Origin: Constantimarinum furrinae
Lineage (GTDB): Bacteria > Bacteroidota > Bacteroidia > Flavobacteriales > Flavobacteriaceae
Length of the DNA: 64,000 nucleotides
NCBI RefSeq assembly: GCF_014295415.1
Contig: NZ_CP052909.1
Location: 124,001 to 188,000, forward strand
Reading direction: 5' to 3'
Both the position numbers and the translations under genes were made by a program. The notes below the pieces were generated by a model. It was not told the origin of the DNA. It was given only the letters and a program-made list of their open reading frames with translations, and did not search any database. The number at the start of each line of letters is the position of its first letter. Position 1 is the stretch's first letter. This document shows, piece by piece, positions 24,992-33,916 of this stretch.

Positions 24992-27466
24992 TTATCTCTT
25001 TTTCTTAAATCGCCGTTTTAACTTTTCCAGGAACGTTGGTTTCTTTGCATTTTCGTGATATCCGTTAGCATAATTTCCATATCCGTAACCATATCCGTAC
25101 CCATAACCGTAACCATATCCATAGCCGTAACCGTATTTGGCTTTTTCCTCATAGAAATTGAGTACAAAACTAACATTTGTTATCTCTTTTGTCTTATATT
25201 TTTCGTTAATAAGTGCTAACATTCCCTTTTTTGTATAATTCTGTCGAATCATATAAATGGTCGCATCTGCATATTTAACGAGTTCCAGCGAATCTGCCAC
25301 CAATCCAAGCGGCGGGGAATCCAGAATAATATAGTCATATCGTTCCTTCAGCTTCTCAATGAGCTCTTCCATTCGGTCGCCCATTAATAATTCCGAAGGA
25401 TTTGGCGGAACGGGACCCGAGGTAATGATATCCAGATGATCTACCCGTGTTTTTTGAATCACATCATCCAGAGTAGCATCATTAATGAGATAATTGACCA
25501 CTCCTTCCTTATTTTCAATATTGAAATCCCCAAAGATCTTGGGTTTTCGTAAATCCAGTCCTAACAAAATTGTTTTCTTTTCACTTAAAGCGAACACTGA
25601 TGCGATATTGATAGAGCAAAAGGTCTTTCCCTCGCCACTAACCGAAGAGGTGATCAACACCGTCTTTGCACCTTCTATACCTTGTTTTTTATAAATGAAT
25701 TGCAGGCTGGAACGTATGGCACGAAAGGATTCGGCCACAGATGATTTTGGTTTATCTAATACTGCAATATTGGTTCCCAAATAGCTCTTTCCAATTGCCC
25801 CAAGAATCGGGATCTTTGAAAGACGTTCAATGTCTTTAATGGTGTTGATCTTGGTATCGAAGAACACCCTTAGAAAAACAAACACAAAAGGTATGACGAA
25901 TCCAAACAGACCTGCCATCATATAATTTAAGCGGGTATTAGGCCCCACCTTCCCGCCTCCGGTGTCTTTGGCAGAATCTATGACCAACACATCGCTCACA
26001 TTGGCTGCCTTCACCAGACGGGCTTCGCTAAGTTTTGATAGAAAGAGATTATACGTCGCCTGACTTAAATTATACCTTCTTTCAATTTTGAGTAATTCCT
26101 GTTGTTCCTTTGGCAATCTTCGTATTTCCGCTTCTTGTTGTGCAATATCCCGATTGATGGAATTCAGTTCCTGATTCTTTAATCCTTTGGTAGAAGAAAT
26201 ATTTTCAAGCAAGACATTTTTTACCGAATTGATCTGCCGGTCGAGATCTGCAAATACGGGAGCTCCTTCTTTATAGGAATACTCCAGATTCTTTCTATCC
26301 TCTGCCAGATCCACGATCCTTCCTACACCCGAAATGATACTTTGTTCTGAAATACCTGCTACCGAAGGTGCCGGAACTTCCCGGTAATCGGTACGGGTAA
26401 GTAGATAATTCTCCAGTACATTATAGTAGTTAATTTCACGATTAATCGATTCTTTCCGGAGATCGAGTACATTGAGTTTTTGATTGATCTCTTCTCCTTC
26501 ACGGTCCAGATCGAATATGGCATTCTTATCTTTAAACTGATTTAATTCGTCTTCAACATCAGACAATTCGATACCCTTCTCTTGCAGACTGCTGTCGATA
26601 AACTTTATGGTCTTGGTCGCAAAAAGGTTCTTACGTTCCAGCATATTCTCACTTAATACCGAAACCGAAGAGTTTAAAAAATCAACTAGTTTATTTTTAT
26701 TTTGGCCCACCAGACTAAGTCTTAACGCTGATGAACCCTTAGATTCGGGTTGAACAATTAGTCCAAAATACCGTTTAACGGCACTGTCAAAATTGGAAAA
26801 ACTGATATAATACAATTTGCCCGGAATTACCGGCACGTCGGGATAAGACACTAATGTACCACTAAAAAAGGGCAATGAGATACGTTCTCCTAACTGATAA
26901 TCCCTGCTAAATTCATTTGCTTCAAAATGACGTGAAATTATTTCTTTTCCTTTATTATAAAATTGCAAGCTACGATTCCCGCCTGTAAATTTGGTACTCA
27001 AGGTAAAGGTAGTGGTGTCCTTAAAAACAATGGTGATCTGTTGTCCCAGTACCTGAGGTCTGGTGGTATCTACTTCAACCAAAAAAGGCACTTTCTTATA
27101 GGCATCTATCTGCTGGTATTTGCCGTCTATTCTATAGTTAAGGTAATACTGTATTCGCTGCACCACTTCTTCGTTGTGCGAACGGGATTTTAAGGTAATA
27201 ATGGACGTATTTACCTTGTCTGTGGTTCCTCCCCAGTTGAAGGTAAGACTTGTATTGGTAGTAAAAAAGGGATTCTGATCATCTTTAATCGAGATCATAT
27301 TCTCCATTTTATAAACAGGCAACTTTCTTACATTAATATAATAAGCCACCCCAAATGCAATTGCTAGAGAAATGAGGAACAAAGGCCAGTGACTAAGGAG
27401 TTTAAAGAGAAAGCCTTTAAAATCGAAAGTAGTGTGAACTTCGGTTACATCAAATTCTTCACTCAT
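24992..27466 (-). CDS. wzc: Polysaccharide co-polymerase / BY-kinase, Wzc type
   Basis: 824 residues. A membrane span at about 30-48, a large periplasmic domain with coiled-coil stretches (about 290-490, ELNSINRDIAQQEAEIRRL), and a second span near 515-535. The cytoplasmic tyrosine kinase has Walker A SSVSGEGKT, Walker A' LLGLDLRKP and Walker B IILDSPPLG. It regulates chain length and export with the Wza channel upstream (5 nt). The tail holds ten consecutive Tyr-Gly pairs (residues 778-797, DNA 25076-25135) before a basic end, an extreme version of the tyrosine cluster that is autophosphorylated in this family. Confidence 0.95.
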   Translation of the reverse strand: MSEEFDVTEVHTTFDFKGFLFKLLSHWPLFLISLAIAFGVAYYINVRKLPVYKMENMISIKDDQNPFFTTNTSLTFNWGGTTDKVNTSIITLKSRSHNEEVVQRIQYYLNYRIDGKYQQIDAYKKVPFLVEVDTTRPQVLGQQITIVFKDTTTFTLSTKFTGGNRSLQFYNKGKEIISRHFEANEFSRDYQLGERISLPFFSGTLVSYPDVPVIPGKLYYISFSNFDSAVKRYFGLIVQPESKGSSALRLSLVGQNKNKLVDFLNSSVSVLSENMLERKNLFATKTIKFIDSSLQEKGIELSDVEDELNQFKDKNAIFDLDREGEEINQKLNVLDLRKESINREINYYNVLENYLLTRTDYREVPAPSVAGISEQSIISGVGRIVDLAEDRKNLEYSYKEGAPVFADLDRQINSVKNVLLENISSTKGLKNQELNSINRDIAQQEAEIRRLPKEQQELLKIERRYNLSQATYNLFLSKLSEARLVKAANVSDVLVIDSAKDTGGGKVGPNTRLNYMMAGLFGFVIPFVFVFLRVFFDTKINTIKDIERLSKIPILGAIGKSYLGTNIAVLDKPKSSVAESFRAIRSSLQFIYKKQGIEGAKTVLITSSVSGEGKTFCSINIASVFALSEKKTILLGLDLRKPKIFGDFNIENKEGVVNYLINDATLDDVIQKTRVDHLDIITSGPVPPNPSELLMGDRMEELIEKLKERYDYIILDSPPLGLVADSLELVKYADATIYMIRQNYTKKGMLALINEKYKTKEITNVSFVLNFYEEKAKYGYGYGYGYGYGYGYGYGYGNYANGYHENAKKPTFLEKLKRRFKKKR

Positions 27467-27471
27467 GGGCT

Positions 27472-28263
27472 TTATAATCTAATGAATAAAAGGATAGTTG
27501 TGGTCAATGCCGTCACTATGGTCAAAATCGTAGTTAGGGATTGTATACCTGTTGTTCCCGTACCAATAGATTTTTGAGGTAAGGGGTTGATCAGTATTAA
27601 GTCATTTGGCTGGATATAATAATAGGGGGAGTTCATGGCATCGATACTGGTTAGATCAATATGATGCACCTTTTGGCCCAGCGGATATTGCCGTATGATG
27701 ATCACATCACTTTTATCTCCGGTTATTGGAATATCCCCACTGTTGGCTATAGCTTCCATAATAGTTACCTGATCTCTATAAATGATATTAGACCCGGGAC
27801 CATTAATTTCGCCGTTGATCACATATCGAATTCCCGCGATCTTTACGGTTACAAATAAATTGGCCTCTTCCTTAAAATAATCCTTTAATAAACGTTTTTC
27901 TATTTCTTCCCGCACCTCTTCCACGGTATACCCCAGCACATTGATCTCTCCCAAAACAGGAACACGAATATTCCCGTGTGGATCTACCACAAAACCATCG
28001 TAATACAACCGCTGTTCTCCCGTGGCATTGGGATTGGCATCTCCCACCGGATTGAAAATATCGACAAATTGGGGATCCAGCGCCTTCACACGTATACTCA
28101 AAAGGTCATTGATCTGAAGCCGGTAAGGTTCTTGTTTTTTACGGATAGTAACCAGCGTATCTATTTGCGCATCCTCCTGAAGGTAGGTAAGCTGTTTTGT
28201 TGAAACACAAGAAGAAAAACATACCGCAATGAGCAAAAACAACAACAGAAACGTAGCCTTCAT
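27472..28263 (-). CDS. wza: Polysaccharide export outer-membrane lipoprotein, Wza-like
   Basis: 263 residues. Lipoprotein signal ending FSSC (Cys19), then the export domain with YRLQINDLLSIRV, a beta-grasp SLBB-like region GNIRVPVLGEINVLGYT, IRYVINGEINGPGS, and a C-terminal hydrophobic helix (about 243-262) that would cross the outer membrane. It forms the exit channel for the glycan made by the downstream wzc-transferase-tviB-epimerase genes. A TAnnTTTG promoter lies 24 nt upstream of the ATG. Confidence 0.94.
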   Translation of the reverse strand: MKATFLLLFLLIAVCFSSCVSTKQLTYLQEDAQIDTLVTIRKKQEPYRLQINDLLSIRVKALDPQFVDIFNPVGDANPNATGEQRLYYDGFVVDPHGNIRVPVLGEINVLGYTVEEVREEIEKRLLKDYFKEEANLFVTVKIAGIRYVINGEINGPGSNIIYRDQVTIMEAIANSGDIPITGDKSDVIIIRQYPLGQKVHHIDLTSIDAMNSPYYYIQPNDLILINPLPQKSIGTGTTGIQSLTTILTIVTALTTTILLFIRL

Positions 28264-28286
28264 ATTAAGATTGGGTTGTTAAAAAG

Positions 28287-28294
28287 CAAATATA
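28287..28294 (-). promoter_or_regulatory. TAnnTTTG -7 element upstream of wza
   Basis: Minus-strand TATATTTG ends 24 nt before the wza ATG at 28263. This fits the Bacteroidetes housekeeping -7 consensus; a clear TTG -33 element is not seen. Likely promoter of the wza-wzc-transferase-tviB operon. Confidence 0.6.
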
Positions 28295-28369
28295 ACGCAA
28301 GCTAAGTAATATTAAAACATATTTTAGAGGTTGTGGATAAAAACTGCTTATTTTGTAAAAAAAATCAGC

Positions 28370-30241
28370 GTGAACTATCTGTCGGTCGAAAATATATCAA
28401 AATCCTATGGGGAACGTGTTTTATTCAGGGATATTTCCTTCGGAATAAATGCCGGACAAAAAATTGGATTTGTTGCCAAGAACGGAACCGGAAAAACTTC
28501 CATGCTCAACATACTTTCAGGGGCAGATACACCCGATTCGGGTTCGGTGGTGTATCGGAAAAACGTAAAGGTTGCTTTTCTTTCTCAGGAACCCGATCTC
28601 GACCCAAAACTGAGTATAGAAGAAACCATTTTTTCTTCCGATAATCATATACTCACAGTAATCTCCAATTACGAAAAAGCCTTGCTTCATCCCGAAGATA
28701 GCGAAGCCTATCAAAGAGCTTTCGACGCAATGGATGCCCATCAGGCATGGGATTTTGAAACACTCTACAAGCAGATCCTTTTTAAACTAAAACTGGAAGA
28801 CCTGTCGCAAAAAGTCTCCAGTTTAAGCGGCGGACAAAAAAAGCGGCTCGCACTTACCAACGCACTGCTCGCTCAGCCCGACCTTTTGATCATGGATGAA
28901 CCTACCAACCATTTAGATCTGGAAATGATAGAGTGGCTGGAAAGTTTTTTCAGTAAAGAAAATATTACACTGTTTATGGTCACCCACGACCGTTATTTTC
29001 TGGAGCGTGTATGTAATGAGATCGTGGAATTGGACGAGGGAAAGTTGTACAGCTATAAAGGAAACTATAGTTATTACCTGGAAAAAAGAGACGCCCGGAT
29101 CGAAACCGAAGCTATTAATACCGCCAAGGCCAAGCAACTATATAAAAGCGAATTGGAATGGATGCGGCGTCAGCCCAAAGCACGAACCACCAAAAGCAAA
29201 TCCCGGATCGATGATTTTCAGGAAATAAAATCCAGAGCCCACCAGCGAAGAAATGATCACGAGGTAGAACTGGAACTCAATATGGAGCGTCTGGGCACTA
29301 AAGTGGTAGAGTTGCACGGCATTTCAAAATCCTTTGGCGATAAACTGTTATTCGATAGGTTCAGCTATAATTTCTTGAGAGGTGAGCGTATGGGGATGAT
29401 AGGTAAGAATGGTACCGGAAAATCTACCTTTCTCAATATCGTAACCGGCGCTTTAAAACCCGACACCGGCAAGGTGGTAATTGGCGAAACAGTTCATTTC
29501 GGGTATTATACGCAAAGCGGAATCTCCATTAAAGAAGGTCAGAAGGTAATCGACGTAGTGCGGGAATATGGGGATTACATTCCGCTAAAGAAAGGCCGAC
29601 AGATCTCTGCTCAACAGCTGTTGGAACGTTTTCTATTTGACCGTAAAAAACAATATGACTACGTTGAAAAACTAAGTGGTGGGGAACGAAAACGGCTGTA
29701 TTTATGTACGGTTCTAATTCGAAATCCAAATTTTCTTATACTGGATGAGCCAACCAACGACCTGGATATTGTCACGTTAAATGTGCTTGAAAATTTCCTG
29801 TTGGATTTTCCGGGATGTATTGTTGTGGTCTCTCACGATCGATATTTTATGGATAAGATCGTAGATCATTTGCTGGTCTTTAAAGGGGATGGAGTGATCG
29901 ATGATTTTCCCGGTAATTACAGCGATTACAGAAGTTATGAAGACAGCGCAACACAGGCAAGGCAGCTTTCTGAAAGCAGCACGCCCAAGCCGAAAAATAA
30001 CTGGAAGGAAGATACATCGAAAGCAAGACTGAGCTATAACGAGCAAAAGGAATATGCAAAACTGGAAAAGGAGATCGCTAAACTTGAAAGTGAACGGGAA
30101 GTGCTTCAGAATAAATTTGCCACCGAAGGCTGGGATGGCGAAGAAATAGACAAGCAATCCCAAAAGCTTCAGGAGATCATCGATCGCATAGACGATAAAA
30201 CGGAACGCTGGTTCGAACTTTCGGCAAAACTGGAAGTGTGA
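28370..30241 (+). CDS. ABC-F family ATPase (Uup/EttA-like)
   Basis: 623 residues from the GTG at 28370 (reads NYLSVENISKSYGERVLF, the usual family start). The frame stays open to a TTG at 28331, but that extension is not conserved-looking. Two ATPase domains: AKNGTGKTSM, LSGGQKKRLAL, MDEPTNHLDL; and GKNGTGKSTF, LSGGERKRLYL, LDEPTNDLDI. A charged linker lies between, and a C-terminal coiled coil (YAKLEKEIAKLESEREVLQNK) resembles the Uup DNA-binding tail. No membrane domain. Such proteins act on ribosomes or in genome maintenance; the C-terminal coil favours a Uup-type member. Confidence 0.92.
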   Translation: MNYLSVENISKSYGERVLFRDISFGINAGQKIGFVAKNGTGKTSMLNILSGADTPDSGSVVYRKNVKVAFLSQEPDLDPKLSIEETIFSSDNHILTVISNYEKALLHPEDSEAYQRAFDAMDAHQAWDFETLYKQILFKLKLEDLSQKVSSLSGGQKKRLALTNALLAQPDLLIMDEPTNHLDLEMIEWLESFFSKENITLFMVTHDRYFLERVCNEIVELDEGKLYSYKGNYSYYLEKRDARIETEAINTAKAKQLYKSELEWMRRQPKARTTKSKSRIDDFQEIKSRAHQRRNDHEVELELNMERLGTKVVELHGISKSFGDKLLFDRFSYNFLRGERMGMIGKNGTGKSTFLNIVTGALKPDTGKVVIGETVHFGYYTQSGISIKEGQKVIDVVREYGDYIPLKKGRQISAQQLLERFLFDRKKQYDYVEKLSGGERKRLYLCTVLIRNPNFLILDEPTNDLDIVTLNVLENFLLDFPGCIVVVSHDRYFMDKIVDHLLVFKGDGVIDDFPGNYSDYRSYEDSATQARQLSESSTPKPKNNWKEDTSKARLSYNEQKEYAKLEKEIAKLESEREVLQNKFATEGWDGEEIDKQSQKLQEIIDRIDDKTERWFELSAKLEV

Positions 30242-30242
30242 C

Positions 30243-31037
30243 ATGCTGTATTTGATCACATCCTATTTAAAATTCTTGTTGCGATCCACCAACCAACACG
30301 GGGTTCACTCCCCTTTTATGTACGATCTGATAACCCGTTGCTTTTATGATAAAACCGTCTATTCTGAATATACCCTACTGAAGGAATATCGTAATTCACG
30401 CTACAACTCAAAAGAATCCATCGAAATCACCGAATTTGGTGAAGGATCCAGAGTATTCTCTTCCAACACACGAAAGATATCGGCCATTGCCAAAAATGCG
30501 GGTATTAGTGCAAAGCGCCAGGAATTGCTCTTTAGACTTTGTCAATATCTGAATCCTGAAACTGTGTTAGAACTTGGTACTTCTTTAGGAATGGCTACAG
30601 CTGCCATGTCACTGGGAGCGCCAAATGCAACCATCGATACGGTAGAAGGATGCCCCAATATCGCCAAACAGGCACAACATGGCTTTGATGCGTTTAAACT
30701 GAAAAACATAAGGCTGCATACCCACTCTTTTCAGGATTATTTTAAGAATCTGAAACAGGATTCCTACGATCTGGTCTTTATTGACGGTAGTCATAATAAA
30801 TTAAGTACTATAGAAGTATTCAATGAGTTGCTTCAATTTAAAAACGACAGATCGGTATTCATCTTCGACGATATCTACTGGAGCCCCCAAATGACCGAAG
30901 CATGGCGGGAGATCATAAAGCACTCTGAAGTTTCCATTAGCATGGACTGCTTCTACTGGGGTCTGGTGTTTTTTAAACCTGCCTTTGATGCGGCCACAAA
31001 TGCTCAACAAAAACAACATTTTACCATTAGATTGTAA
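30243..31037 (+). CDS. Class I SAM-dependent methyltransferase (O-methyltransferase-like)
   Basis: 264 residues. Rossmann motif VLELGTSLGMATAA near 107-120, TVEGCPN at the end of strand 2, DLVFIDGSHN near 180 and IFDDIYW near 205: the layout of COG4122-like methyltransferases. The conserved N-terminal block NQHGVHSPFMYDL is shared by flavobacterial homologues as I recall them. Its ATG is one base after the ABC-F stop, so it is cotranscribed. Substrate unknown. Confidence 0.85.
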   Translation: MLYLITSYLKFLLRSTNQHGVHSPFMYDLITRCFYDKTVYSEYTLLKEYRNSRYNSKESIEITEFGEGSRVFSSNTRKISAIAKNAGISAKRQELLFRLCQYLNPETVLELGTSLGMATAAMSLGAPNATIDTVEGCPNIAKQAQHGFDAFKLKNIRLHTHSFQDYFKNLKQDSYDLVFIDGSHNKLSTIEVFNELLQFKNDRSVFIFDDIYWSPQMTEAWREIIKHSEVSISMDCFYWGLVFFKPAFDAATNAQQKQHFTIRL

Positions 31038-31058
31038 CAAGCGGTCCTTCGCTGCGTC
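31033..31058 (+). promoter_or_regulatory. Possible ECF-type promoter before the LolD-like gene
   Basis: TGTAAC (31033-31038), 16-nt spacer, CGTC (31055-31058) followed by TTAT. It resembles the ECF promoters at 44329-44410, including the CGTCTTAT of the sigma gene, but the spacer measured from TGTAAC is one base shorter and the element overlaps the preceding stop codon. It lies about 50 nt before the ATG at 31107. Could be chance. Confidence 0.35.
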
Positions 31059-31106
31059 TTATGCTAAAAATAGTATCTTGCACACGTTAAAAAGCATTAA
31101 CCATTT

Positions 31107-31793
31107 ATGAGTTTGGTCATTAAAATTCGGGGTATTAGAAGAGATTTTCCGCTAGGTCAGGAAATCGTTAAGGTGTTAAAAGGCATTGATCTCGATATTG
31201 AGCGCGGAGAATATGTTGCCTTAATGGGGCCTTCGGGATCGGGAAAGTCTACCTTAATGAATCTTTTGGGTTGTCTGGATACTCCTACCGAAGGATCTTA
31301 CTTTCTGAACGGAAACGATGTTAGTAATATGAGCGATGACGAACTGGCTGAAATACGTAACAAGGAAATTGGTTTTGTGTTTCAAACATTTAACCTGTTA
31401 CCCCGAACCACAGCTCTGGAAAATGTAGCTTTACCAATGATCTATGCCGGAGCATCCAAAGCTGCTCGTACCGAACGAGCCAAAGAGGTCCTTAACGACG
31501 TGGGATTAGCCGACCGAATGGATCATAAACCGAATCAATTGTCCGGAGGACAGCGACAGCGGGTTGCCGTAGGTAGAGCGCTGGTTAACAAACCTTCGAT
31601 CATTCTGGCCGATGAACCCACCGGAAACCTCGACTCCAAAACATCCCTGGAGATCATGAATCTTTTCGATGAAATTCACAGAGCCGGAAATACGGTGATC
31701 ATCGTAACACACGAGGAAGAAGTTGCCGAACACGCCCATCGTGTAATACGTCTTAGAGATGGTATGGTGGAGAGTGACACACGAATAAAATAA
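31107..31793 (+). CDS. LolD/MacB-type ABC transporter ATPase
   Basis: 228 residues, a complete single ATPase domain: [19 protein letters not shown]-loop [10 protein letters not shown], signature [15 protein letters not shown], Walker [13 protein letters not shown] and switch His in VTHEEE. The size and sequence match LolD, MacB and FtsE-like ATPases, which drive mechanotransmission by FtsX-like permeases. No permease gene is adjacent; the partner must be elsewhere. Preceded by a possible ECF-type promoter. Confidence 0.93.
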   Translation: MSLVIKIRGIRRDFPLGQEIVKVLKGIDLDIERGEYVALMGPSGSGKSTLMNLLGCLDTPTEGSYFLNGNDVSNMSDDELAEIRNKEIGFVFQTFNLLPRTTALENVALPMIYAGASKAARTERAKEVLNDVGLADRMDHKPNQLSGGQRQRVAVGRALVNKPSIILADEPTGNLDSKTSLEIMNLFDEIHRAGNTVIIVTHEEEVAEHAHRVIRLRDGMVESDTRIK

Positions 31794-31806
31794 GTATCTT
31801 TACTGC

Positions 31807-32613
31807 ATGGAAACACTGCAGGATACGCTGGAAAAAAACCAGAAACAAAGGGAGTTCTACAATAAGAAAAAGAAGTCCATTCCTACCAGGATCTGGTCCT
31901 TTATCAGAGAAAAATCTCTAAAAAACATACGAAAAGAATTGGGTATACTGGAAGAATCCTATGCGCTTCATCAAAAGTGGATGGGTGATCTTAGCGGTAG
32001 AAAGATCCTTGATCTGGGTTGTTATTCAGGTAATCGTCTTTCCATTCATATGGCCTCTAATTGCGAAGAGTACATTGGATTAGACCTTAGTGATGTTGCC
32101 ATTGATAAGTTAAATGAAAAATTAAAGGATATCCCTCAGGCAAAAGCGGTAGCTCAGGATTTCTTTTCGGATGAATTTGCTGAAGGTGATTTCGACCTAA
32201 TTTATGCCTATGGTGTCCTCCACCATTTTAAGAATGTGGACAATTTAATACACCGCCTCAATGAAAAACTGGCTCCGGGAGGTAAGATCATAAGCTACGA
32301 CCCGCTTGAAACCAGTTATCCTATCTGGTTTATCAGAAAGTTGTACCGTCCCTTTCAAACCGACGCGGCATGGGAATGGCCCTTTACCCGAAAAACAATA
32401 AAAAAATTCGATGCAGCTTTTAACATACTGGAAAAGCGGGGTGTGCTTGGGAAATCCAAATGGTATTTTGTATATTCTATGCTACCGCTGTCCCGTGAGA
32501 AAAAACTCAACTGGGGAAGAAAAGCGCATAAAAAGGACTGGTACCGTTCTGCGCGATCCAACCAATATCTTTACCGCTGTATGCAGTTGAATATGTTTAT
32601 GGAAAAAAAATAG
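31807..32613 (+). CDS. Class I SAM-dependent methyltransferase
   Basis: 268 residues. A basic N-terminal ~60 residues, then ILDLGCYSGNRLS, YIGLDLSDVAI, VAQDFF, and DLIYAYGVLHHFKNV in the motif IV/post-II positions, with LAPGGKIISYDPL: a UbiE/Methyltransf_11-type fold. No membrane span. It lies 13 nt after the ABC ATPase and 3 nt before the small membrane protein. Substrate unknown; a lipid, quinone or small-molecule acceptor is possible. Confidence 0.85.
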   Translation: METLQDTLEKNQKQREFYNKKKKSIPTRIWSFIREKSLKNIRKELGILEESYALHQKWMGDLSGRKILDLGCYSGNRLSIHMASNCEEYIGLDLSDVAIDKLNEKLKDIPQAKAVAQDFFSDEFAEGDFDLIYAYGVLHHFKNVDNLIHRLNEKLAPGGKIISYDPLETSYPIWFIRKLYRPFQTDAAWEWPFTRKTIKKFDAAFNILEKRGVLGKSKWYFVYSMLPLSREKKLNWGRKAHKKDWYRSARSNQYLYRCMQLNMFMEKK

Positions 32614-32616
32614 CCT

Positions 32617-32781
32617 ATGTATGTTTGGATGTTAATTCTGGGAGTGTTGTTCGTGCTGGTGATCATCAACAGTGTGAGGAACAATAAAAAATTAAGGGAG
32701 CGCAAAGGTCGGAGTTTCCGAAGAAATTATATGGAACGAAAAAAGGAACGTGATTCCGAAAATAAAGGAAATCAATCATGA
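32617..32781 (+). CDS. Small single-span membrane protein (54 residues)
   Basis: ATG at 32617 to TGA at 32781. It opens MYVWMLILGVLFVLVIIN, one strongly hydrophobic helix (about residues 3-19), followed by a very basic, charged tail (NNKKLRERKGRSFRR, MERKKERDSENKG). The TGA overlaps the ATG of the adenosyltransferase gene (ATGA, 32778-32781) and the start is 3 nt from the methyltransferase stop, so position and coupling support a real gene. N-out or N-in topology with a cytoplasmic basic tail is likely. Function unknown. Confidence 0.7.
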   Translation: MYVWMLILGVLFVLVIINSVRNNKKLRERKGRSFRRNYMERKKERDSENKGNQS

Positions 32782-33350
32782 AGATATATACCAAAACCGG
32801 TGATAAGGGCACCACAGCCCTCTTTGGTGGAACACGTGTTCCAAAACACCATATTCGCATTGAAAGCTATGGTACTGTTGACGAGCTCAATTCGTATATC
32901 GGACTAATTCGCGATCAAAAGATCGATGCCCGTTCCAAAGAACTATTGATCCATATTCAGGATAAATTGTTTACCGTTGGCTCGATTTTGGCAACCGATC
33001 CCGAAAAGGCGATCTTAAAAAGCGGTAAGGAACGACTAAATATTCCGAAGATAGCTAAAGAAGACATCGAGCTACTGGAAAAAGAAATGGACCGTATGCA
33101 TGAGTCATTACCCCCTATGACACATTTTGTATTACCCGGCGGACATACCACGGTGTCATATTGTCACATAAGTCGCTGTGTTTGCCGCAGAGCCGAGCGT
33201 TTGGCTGTTCAATTACACGAGCAGGAAGGAGTGGATGCCTTCGTTTTAACCTACCTCAACCGACTTTCAGACTATCTTTTTGTGCTGGCACGGAAATTGT
33301 CCAACGACCTACAGGCAGAAGAAATTAAATGGATTCCGAAAAAAATATAA
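32778..33350 (+). CDS. Cob(I)alamin adenosyltransferase, PduO type
   Basis: 190 residues. N-terminal KIYTKTGDKGTTALFGG with the ATP-binding TGDKG motif, VPKHHIRIESYGTVDELNSY, FVLPGG, and CHISRCVCRRAER and NRLSDYLF at the active-site helix. It transfers the adenosyl group of ATP to reduced cobalamin, giving coenzyme B12 for enzymes such as methylmalonyl-CoA mutase; the mutase chaperone MeaB is encoded at 48641. Translationally coupled to the 54-residue gene. Confidence 0.95.
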   Translation: MKIYTKTGDKGTTALFGGTRVPKHHIRIESYGTVDELNSYIGLIRDQKIDARSKELLIHIQDKLFTVGSILATDPEKAILKSGKERLNIPKIAKEDIELLEKEMDRMHESLPPMTHFVLPGGHTTVSYCHISRCVCRRAERLAVQLHEQEGVDAFVLTYLNRLSDYLFVLARKLSNDLQAEEIKWIPKKI

Positions 33351-33437
33351 TTTCTTTAAAAATTAAAATATAATATATTGGTTATCAATATGTTATATAC
33401 GTTCTTTAAAATAGAGCAGAAATAATTACGATTTTTC

Positions 33438-33467
33438 TTGACTTTTTGATCTAAAAAATTATTTTTG
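33438..33467 (+). promoter_or_regulatory. Bacteroidetes-type promoter of the DUF2795 gene
   Basis: TTG at 33438-33440 (-33), 19-nt spacer, TATTTTTG at 33460-33467 (-7, consensus TAnnTTTG). The ATG at 33492 follows 24 nt later. The in-frame TTG at 33465 lies within this element, which argues against that upstream start. Confidence 0.75.
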
Positions 33468-33491
33468 CAGAATATTAAAACCCAAAGTGCT

Positions 33492-33713
33492 ATGTACTGG
33501 ACATTAGAATTGGCATCTTATTTAAGTGATGCTCCCTGGCCGGCAACAAAAGACGAATTAATAGATTACGCCATTAGAACCGGTGCACCATTAGAGGTGG
33601 TAGAAAATCTTCAGGCGATTGAAGATGAAGGCGACTCTTATGACTCTATTGAAGAGATCTGGCCCGATTACCCTACAGATGAAGATTATCTGTGGAACGA
33701 AGACGAATATTAA
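33492..33713 (+). CDS. DUF2795-like small acidic protein
   Basis: 73 residues from the ATG at 33492: YWTLELASYLSDAPWPATKD, then DELIDYAIRTGAPLEVVENL and a strongly acidic C-terminus (DEGDSYDSIEEIWPDYPTDE). The helical core resembles the DUF2795 family (PATKDELIDYA...GAP..V...L). No signal peptide; cytoplasmic. It has its own promoter and terminator, so it is monocistronic and probably well expressed. Function unknown. Confidence 0.85.
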   Translation: MYWTLELASYLSDAPWPATKDELIDYAIRTGAPLEVVENLQAIEDEGDSYDSIEEIWPDYPTDEDYLWNEDEY

Positions 33714-33758
33714 TATTAAAATGTTGGTTACAACATTTCAACAATAAAAATAACATCG

Positions 33759-33787
33759 AAAAAGTCTCAGTATTGAGACTTTTTTTT
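33759..33787 (+). terminator. Rho-independent terminator
   Basis: Stem AGTCTCA/TGAGACT (33763-33769 and 33774-33780), 4-nt loop, flanked by an A-run and followed by eight T. It closes the DUF2795 transcript. Because of the A-run it could also work in reverse. Confidence 0.85.
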
Positions 33788-33869
33788 ATGCTCATAATTT
33801 AACGGTTAAAAACCCCCACAAACAGTTGGGATTGTAGATTTTTTACAGTTTTTTTGTAAGTCGGATCAC

Positions 33870-33883
33870 AGGTTTTAAAACCT
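33870..33883. repeat. 14-bp perfect palindrome upstream of secA
   Basis: AGGTTTTAAAACCT at 33870-33883, 34 nt before the secA start. It may be a regulator site, but in AT-rich DNA such a palindrome can arise by chance. Confidence 0.4.
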
Positions 33884-33916
33884 AAAGATTTTGAGCAGTA
33901 AATTGAATAGAGACCC

